A stretch of 64,000 nucleotides of DNA from Oscheius dolichura (lineage: Eukaryota; Nematoda; Chromadorea; Rhabditida; Rhabditidae): positions 7,006,001 to 7,070,000 of the forward strand of contig OW051493.1 in the NCBI GenBank assembly GCA_932521035.1, given 5' to 3'. The notes beneath the pieces were generated by a model that was not told the origin of the DNA, made no database searches, and was given only the letters and a program-made list of their open reading frames with translations. Both the position numbers and the translations under genes were made by a program. Of the stretch, positions 58,223 to 64,000 are shown piece by piece. Each line of letters opens with the position of its first letter. Within the stretch, counting starts at the first letter, position 1.

Positions 58223-59716
58223 TTAGAGTTTATAATGGGGCTTGGCTACGCAGAAAAGGGCGGCCGAGAGAGAAGTGGCCACCAGGGTGCCGGCAGCCAA
58301 GAATGTGGCGAAGGCCAACGGCGACAGACACATTCCACTGTGGACGGGGATGATGTCCGAGGAGGAGGAGTGGAAGGCAGCAGCCAGGGGGAAGGACGGG
58401 TCGCCTTCTTGGATCTCCAAGGTGCTGATCTCGGCTCGCACGTCGAGGGTGGCCTCGGACTGGGCTTGTCTCTTTTTCAGGAGGCGGACAGCGTTGAAAG
58501 CATCCACACGAGGACGGGCTGCGGCAGCGGCAGGGGCTGCTGCGGGCGCGGCTCCTCCAGTTCCGGCAGCGCTGCCGGCTGCTGGGGCTTCTCCTTGCTG
58601 AAATAGTGATATTTGGGTATTTCAAAGGGGATGGTTCCCACTCTGATAGCTCCAAAGCCTTGAGGCTCAGCACACTGTGGTCGGGGGCATTCACTTCCCG
58701 GTTCCTTGATGGTGATACTGATCTGGCACTGGTAGAACAATTGGGATCTGGAATTCTCTTTTGCCCAGGAGAACATGACTGGTTCAACCTGTCCGCGTAT
58801 TTGTAAACGTGAGCTTCTTGGCCGGCCATCAAGTCACTAGGGTACTCCAAGTTGTTGAGCAGGAAACGATCCAAAGCACAGCCATCTTCATTGAGGATCT
58901 GGAGACTTTCTCCTTGAATCATAACCGGCCACCAACCTGTACAGTATCGCCGTTGCCATCATCGACGGTGCAGGTGTGGACGACGGCGCAGAAGGTGTCG
59001 GTCGTCTCGGAGTCGCATGTCCATTTGTGGTAGACCTGCTGTCCGATCGTGGCGAATTGGATCGGCTGTCCCGTCGGCCCTCCGTCCAAAATCTCGTACT
59101 TGCACACGGGCATCGGGACAACCTAGGGGATTGCTTGTCTCCTCCAGGGAGGATACAGTATACCTGGGTCTGGAAGGCCGTCGTCAAGTCGGAGACTTCG
59201 ATCTGGGTCGAGACTGTCTTGTCGGATTCCATGTAGAAGCACTGGATACGGTAGGCTCTGGGATGAGTGATGGGAGGACGGGGGAGGATGGCTACCTGTC
59301 GACTTTGGTGACGAACTGGGGGTGGAAGGAGATGACGACAACGTTGGAGATGAAGACGCCGCGAGGATTGAGAGATCTCGTTCTGGCTGTGTTACAGCTG
59401 TCGAAGGGAAGTTCAATTCCTGCCACCTGAAAAGAAGGTCTCGGGCCACTCTTCTGGTCCTATCTTACCTGTCGTCCTCCATCGTCTGTCCGGCACTCTG
59501 GCTGGTTGAAGAGTCCCTTTACATAGACGTGCCCCTCGAAGGGGTTCCTCGTGTTGAAGTTTATAGTCATGGAGGTGGGACCACATTCTATCTAAAAAGG
59601 AGGAATGAGACAAGGAAGGGACAAGAGATGACCTCTGGCTCTCCTTCGACTCCGTTGTCGACAGGGATGGAGTGGACTGCCGTTACGCAGAGGAGGAGGA
59701 CGACCCACGTTTTCAT
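58223..59716 (-). CDS. Cuticlin (ZP-domain cuticle protein)
   Basis: Extracellular cuticle component made by epidermal or seam cells. ATG 59716, signal peptide MKTWVVLLLCVTAVHS. ZP domain: IECGPTSMTINFNTRNPFEGH, LFNQPECRT, LPFDSCNTARTRSLNPRG, VTKVDRAYRIQCFYME, PMPVCKYEILDGGP, WTCDSETTDTFCAVVHTC, NEDGCALDRFLLNNLEYP, ADRSQLFYQCQISITIKE and CPRPQCAEPQG, covering the expected conserved Cys. An Ala/Gly/Pro-rich linker leads to the dibasic cleavage site LLKKRQA and a C-terminal membrane helix within PLAFATFLAAGTLVATSLSA. This order is that of CUT-1-like cuticlins. About eight exons; TAA at 58223-58225 after KPHYKL. Confidence 0.93.
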
Positions 59717-60711
59717 GGCGGTGGCTTAAAATTATCATTTTTTTAGGGTAAATTAAGGAGTACTGGCAGAGGTCTTAAATCGAGAAAGCCCTAAGAAAAG
59801 TCAGAGCGTGAGAGGCTGATTGGTCCGGATTACTCGGCGGCCAGAACAAGTATCCCCCTCTAGAACGCCTAAGAATGATAAGCAGGCGCGATAATCGGGT
59901 GAGAAGTAATGGCTGGATGGCCAGAAACGTTGCGAGACGTGTGGGAGATACCAGTAAGGGGGACTTTATAGCCCCCGGGCAGCAATTCATCTCTCTCCCG
60001 AGGCGCCGGTGGGGGATGTGGTGATAGACCAGCTCCGGACTCTCTGGGTCTACAACAAGGAAACAAATACGTCAGAGAGAGTTGGCGGTTGCAGGAGAGA
60101 GAGACAGATCAGAAGGAAGAGATCGAGGCGTAATCTCTTCGAAACACAAAACATGGAGCCGGCATGGTGCGCATCCAGGATCAGGTGTGTTGATTGTAGG
60201 AGATTATCTCACAATCTCCTGGAGGTTGTCTCCCAGCCGCTAACGTCCTTCAGGCTTTGAATCTCCTTAAATCTAGCGGGATACCGTACCTTTTTAGGGG
60301 TTCAAACTCAAACAGAGCCAGGCATTCCGAAGAGGGGTTACCGCCCAAGTGGCTTTCTGCCCCTTCCGCCTCCCTGTCATCCTACTCGCCCTCCTTCTCG
60401 CTCACCTTGTTCATCTCCCCTATTTCGTCCTCCTTCTTGTTTTTCTCGTTCACCTTTTCCTCCCCATTCTCTCCCTGTCCTCCTGCTCCATCCTCCTCCC
60501 CCATTTCTCCCCCCTTCTCGTCCGCCTCTTGCTCGTCCTGATCGTCCCCCTCCTTCTTCTCGTCCTCCCCCTATCCTCCCGTTCCTGCCCCCACTGCCAC
60601 CCATGTTGCCCACCTTGACCTTGAGGATTAAACGCCTTGGATTTCCCGTCCGCAAGCCAGTTTCCCTTCGATGCAATCGGCAGCAGATCCTCGCCTCGGC
60701 TGCTGCGGCTA
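59717..60711. promoter_or_regulatory. Divergent intergenic region with CT-rich tract
   Basis: 995 bp between the cuticlin (-) and the lipase (+). A nearly pure pyrimidine stretch on the + strand occupies about 60355-60600 (CTCC/CTT runs); such tracts can form triplex or hinder assembly. No gene seen. Confidence 0.5.
60355..60600. repeat. Polypyrimidine (CT-rich) low-complexity tract
   Basis: Around 245 bp dominated by C and T on the + strand; it generates long artificial open frames on both strands. Confidence 0.75.
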
Positions 60712-61796
60712 ATGCCTCCTCTCTGGCTACTTTCCCTCTATTTTCCCCTTGTCTGCTCTGATTTTACTCCGCATTTCCGTAAATTTCTTCATGACAATTA
60801 TGGAATTGGAATAGCCGGCTCCCTGGAGAGGACAGATCTCGGTCTGGACGCCTCTTTCGGCGGTAAGGTTGAGTTCTTGAGGACTGGGGGAGAGCGAACC
60901 CGTTTTAGGCAAATGACGCGGAGGTGACTAAGAACCAGGCCGTCATCCTCGTCCACGGCATCACCAATAAAATAACAAGATTCCAGGTAGGGTCTCGGAA
61001 CGATTGTTTGAGTCTAATTTTAGGGAATGGCCAATTTTCTCAAGTCCAAAGGCTACCAAGGGGGAGAAGTCTACGGCACCACTTGGGGCGACGCCGGGAC
61101 GACACCAATTGGCCTGGTTGACATGAAATGCTCCTATGTTAAACAGATCCGGTACTTTTAAAGGTCTAAATTAGCATTTCCTCCGTTCAGATCGTTAATT
61201 ATCGCAGTGAGACAATACACCGGCACTCAGGTGGACGTCATCGCCTATTCCATGGGGTCCCCTCTGGCCAGGAAAGCAATTTTAGGGGGACACTGTGTGG
61301 ATACGAGAGAAATCCTTGGTGAGTCCCTATCCTCCTATAAATACTCGCTTCAGGCCCTCCTCTGACTGAATTAATCGACACTTTTGTCTCTGTGGCCGGA
61401 GCAAATGGGGGAACTTCCCTCTGCGTCGTCCCGATCCCCGTCGGCACTTGTAACAAGTCCGTTTTTCTGTCCTTTCCCTCTCGAGACCTTTCCTTTTCCA
61501 GAAGAACAGGTCTCCACTGTGATTCAGCCTTCCTCCAGGACATCAATAACCAACAGCGATATGAGGCTACCAATGTTTTCAGTATCTTTTCCACAGCCGA
61601 TGAAAAAGTCAGCCGGCCGCAGAGGGGATAACGCGTAAAAGTTGTTTAGGTAGGCTTCCGTGCATGTGGAAAGCCTGTCTCCCCGATCAAAGGGGCTACT
61701 GGCTTTGTTAAGAAGGATGGATTGAATCACGATCAGTTGATGGACAGCACGTGGCATCTACAGAAGAACTTTATTACCAGACATACTCCTAAATAA
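60712..61796 (+). CDS. Secreted lipase-like protein (nematode LIPS / EstA class 2 family)
   Basis: ATG 60712 opens a signal peptide (MPPLWLLSLYFPLVCS). It continues FTPHFRKFLHDNYG and RTDLGLDASFGGK, then by an in-phase intron to NDAEVTKNQAVILVHGIT, then EVYGTTWGD, DVIAYSMGSPLARKAILGG with the catalytic Ser in the YSMGS nucleophile elbow, VDTFVSVAGANGG, and FLQDINNQQRYEATNVFSIF with STADEKVG. The last exon has KDGLNHDQLMDS, supplying the expected catalytic His region, and ends TRHTPK. Introns are short. An upstream in-frame ATG at 60637 would add 25 residues without a signal peptide and was not chosen. Gut or secreted triglyceride hydrolase is the family expectation. Confidence 0.87.
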
Positions 61797-62251
61797 ATAT
61801 GACTATTATAAAAAATAAGGCAGAAAATATATAAAAGAAAGCACGATTGTGGCGACAAATTTACAAAAGAGATCACGGCCGCAGTCTTCTTTAAATAAAA
61901 GATTAAATTTTCAGTATCGCCGTTATTGGGTGGTATAATAAGCGTCAATTCTGTTAGCTTTGATATATTTTGTCCTTGTGGTGCGAGTTCTAGAACTAGT
62001 TCAGATACAAAATGAACATATTCGGAGCATCTAAGAAGTCAAAAGCAGAAGCAAACGTCAAGAGCCATTCAAAAATGCGGGATTGCGGCAAGGCAAGAGG
62101 GAAAAAGCGTGGCCAGAATTCATTTGTGTTTTGTGGTTTGGCCGGCTGCGTTCGCTTTTTCGTTCCGTTAGTCGATCTATGTTGTGCTCTTCTAAATATA
62201 CTTGCTCAATACTACTACAGTAGTGATAATCATATCGTGTTTATTTTCAGA
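61797..62251. other. Intergenic, possible 5' exon of the RING-CH gene
   Basis: AT-rich. An ATG at 62012 (MNIFGASKKSKAEANV) is open and in frame through to the RING-CH ATG at 62252, but a TTTTCAG acceptor immediately precedes 62252, so this may be an alternative first exon, an upstream gene or chance. Confidence 0.35.
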
Positions 62252-63409
62252 ATGACCGAGCAGAGTGAAGCTTCAGAAATGACCGAGCAGACTGAAAATC
62301 AAGAAGACCTTCCCATCGTAGCTACGGTCATAGAGGCTAGCTGATATTTTTGTTGTAAACTATTTCTTCAATTTCAGGCAGACAACGTAGAGGTTCTCCA
62401 AATTTTTCCGAGTGCAGATGAGTCGCAGAGCTCTGATTCGCCGTGGCTTGCCGTACCGGTGTAAGTTGCATATTCTACAAAAAACATTTTAATTTTGAAT
62501 ACAATGCATAAGTTCTAATTTTAGTTCTGCCATCAATGCAGCTGATCTAGAAATTTTATCACAAAATCAAGATCCATCAATGTGCCAATTGTGCCAGAAT
62601 AGACGCTTTCAAGACTCTACTTCTTCTATGCAGGATAAACTTTTGTTGACGCCGTGTGCTTGCAAGTAAGCTGCTGTCTTATTCCTTGTATTAGTATATT
62701 AGTTTTCATGCTCATCATGGCTGCCTTGTAGATCTAGTGGAGACGCAAGAGAAGTGTCTTGTGTGCGGTGTTGATTATCGCTCCTACAAGGTTCGTAAAA
62801 ATGTTTTGGTATTAAGTTATTCGCATTTACAGTATGGATCTAAAGCCGACTTCTTTGTAAAATACTGGTATCGATTTGCAATTTTTGCATCCACTTGTCT
62901 TGTACTCTTTGGTTGTGGACTCTACGGCATCTTCCTCACTTGTCCTCCTACTGAGCTCTCCGCTTTCCGTACGCATTGTATCAAATAATTGTTATACTTG
63001 TATTTCAGTGCTTCTTGTGCCGTCCTGCGCAGCTGTCATTATTGGATCCCAGGTTGGTTATCACTACATGGATTGGATGTTCAATGAGGGTTTCGTCGAA
63101 TTTCAACAGAAATATCGTAGCATCACCGTCTTCAATTACAAGCCTGAAATCAGCGCACCGGCACCTGTCGTGATTGATGTAAGACTTCTTTTCTTTTGCT
63201 TTATTTTTGCAACATGATTTTAGGAAGAAATTACACCTTTGGATGATGTTGATGGCAGCAATCTGATCAATCTCGACATGACGGCCAAGCAGAATCAAGC
63301 CAAAGAGAAATTGAGGACGTGCGCAATTATGGCTTCGACACCTTGTGTAACTAATGAGACACCCGTTAAATTCTCCTTTGATACTCCAAAACATGACTCT
63401 CCTGTATAA
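62252..63409 (+). CDS. RING-CH (MARCH-type) membrane E3 ubiquitin ligase
   Basis: ATG 62252 directly after TTTTCAG: MTEQSEASEMTEQTE. After an in-phase GT-AG intron and the stretch QIFPSADESQSSDSPW, a C4HC3 RING-CH finger is visible: CQLCQNRRF, TPCACNFHAHHGCLVDL (joined across the intron at about 62667-62701) and KCLVCGVDYRSYK. Two predicted membrane helices follow (FAIFASTCLVLFGCGLYGIFL and LLVPSCAAVIIGSQVGY), the usual MARCH layout. The C-terminal tail is Asp/Thr-rich and ends DTPKHDSPV. Five introns. Probable ubiquitin ligase of endomembranes; substrate unknown. The exact MARCH subtype is not assigned. Confidence 0.85.
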
Positions 63410-63949
63410 ATTGACCACGTTCTTATTTTGTAAACTTTCAATAATATTTTACCATTGCAAACATAATTTTAGAAAGAAATTAATATGATAAACATTAATT
63501 TTATTGGTATTGCTGTCGGACTCGTGCTTATTTTGCAGAAGTTTTTATCTTTGTCTCAACAACTGAGTGGTGGCAACGAGCCTCAGCTAAAGTGCATGTC
63601 TGAAAGATGAGTAAAAAGATCTTAGAAATTAGAAGAGCCGAGCTTATACGATGCCTAATAGTAAAGGAAAGAGGTCGCCAATGGCCGTCCTCCCAGTTCT
63701 GCCGCCGCCGATCATCTATAAATGGCCAGTATAACAAGACGATGGCTTTTTCAATTAATTATTTCAAAACGGCTCCCCGGAAATGGATCTTCTGGGGTGA
63801 TAAGGAGCTGCCTTAGCATAACAACCCATCTGTTTATTTGCTTTTCCACTGTTGACACCTTTTTGCACCCCGTCTTATCTCCTAAAACCTATTGTAGTAG
63901 ATCACCTTCCTTTCTCCTGCGCTTTCCTCCTGGTCAAACTACTTGCTAA
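63410..63949. other. Intergenic, no gene seen
   Basis: 3' UTR of the RING-CH gene, then sequence without supported exons. Confidence 0.4.
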
Positions 63950-64000
63950 ATGAGTGACGCTACCTCGTCGGATGTGGGCATCGGAGCTCTTATTGCCACG
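63950..64000 (+). CDS. Possible 5' end of a further gene (cut by window end)
   Basis: ATG 63950 opens MSDATSSDVGIGALIAT in frame to the end of the window. Only 17 codons are visible, so support is weak. Confidence 0.25.
   Translation, partial: MSDATSSDVGIGALIAT

Noticed and set aside
60257..60676. Several long frames in both strands around 60.3-60.6 kb
   Set aside because: Artefacts of the CT-rich low-complexity tract; no exon borders or domains.
1..64000. SL1-type spliced-leader RNA gene next to the 5S copies
   Set aside because: In many nematodes SL RNA genes sit with 5S genes, but I found no spliced-leader-like sequence near either intact copy.
1..64000. CRISPR array or bacterial insertion sequence
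   Set aside because: No regularly spaced repeats with unique spacers and no bacterial transposase; all genes are intron-bearing eukaryotic genes.

Overview
The window is nematode nuclear DNA. The taxon-specific evidence is an MSP-domain sperm protein (SSP class), a ZP-domain cuticlin and a LIPS-type secreted lipase. Supporting evidence is many short introns with TTTTCAG/TTTTAG acceptors, same-strand genes 90-600 bp apart with an acceptor right at the ATG (operon and spliced-leader style), and 5S rRNA genes of nematode type. I see no prokaryotic, plasmid or CRISPR feature. The species cannot be named from the sequence.

Layout. 1-920: 3' ends of one or two unidentified + strand genes. 1450-5855 (-): lysosomal-type alpha-mannosidase with an unusual Thr/Pro-rich, hydrophobic-ended tail. 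6636-6983 (+): SSP/MSP-domain sperm protein. 7.0-14.9 kb: AT-rich repeat island with four copies of a tRNA-derived SINE-like repeat, a truncated gene, fragments of a secreted-protein gene, an apparently intact multi-exon DDE-transposase-like gene (10189-12651, -), a foldback element and a palindromic MITE. 15130-18882 (-): unidentified protein of about 860 residues with a SUMO-interaction motif. 19329-19446 (+): 5S rRNA. 20260-22224 (-): eIF3g followed by ARL2, probably one operon. 23486-30279 (+): glycogen debranching enzyme whose first intron carries an antisense 5S rRNA gene. 30580-31045 (-): ELOF1. 31619-35419 (+): probable operon mrpl-27, lin-7, isca-2, TTC19. 35899-36373 (-): secreted Gln/Tyr-rich protein. 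36480-44064 (+): small unknown protein, PAIP1, LMBRD2, TIM22. 44.1-48.3 kb: intergenic, with two decayed 5S copies. 48336-49554 (-): FoxD-type forkhead factor (unc-130-like). 49.6-58.2 kb: gene desert with simple repeats and a 21-nt G tract. 58223-59716 (-): cuticlin. 60712-61796 (+): LIPS-like lipase. 62252-63409 (+): RING-CH (MARCH-type) membrane E3 ligase. 63950-64000: possible start of a further gene.

Functions. The AT-rich stretches (20-23.5, 30-44, 62-63.4 kb) hold compact housekeeping and mitochondrial genes: translation (eIF3g, PAIP1), transcription (ELOF1), and mitochondrial ribosome, Fe-S assembly, complex III assembly and import (mrpl-27, isca-2, TTC19, TIM22). The GC-richer stretches hold single, longer genes for secreted, lysosomal, cuticular and developmental products, and their introns are full of the palindromic heptamer TACNGTA. 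The most unusual items are the spliced transposase-like gene, the two 5S genes with compensatory terminal-stem differences, the SINE-like units fused to exon pieces, and the tailed alpha-mannosidase.
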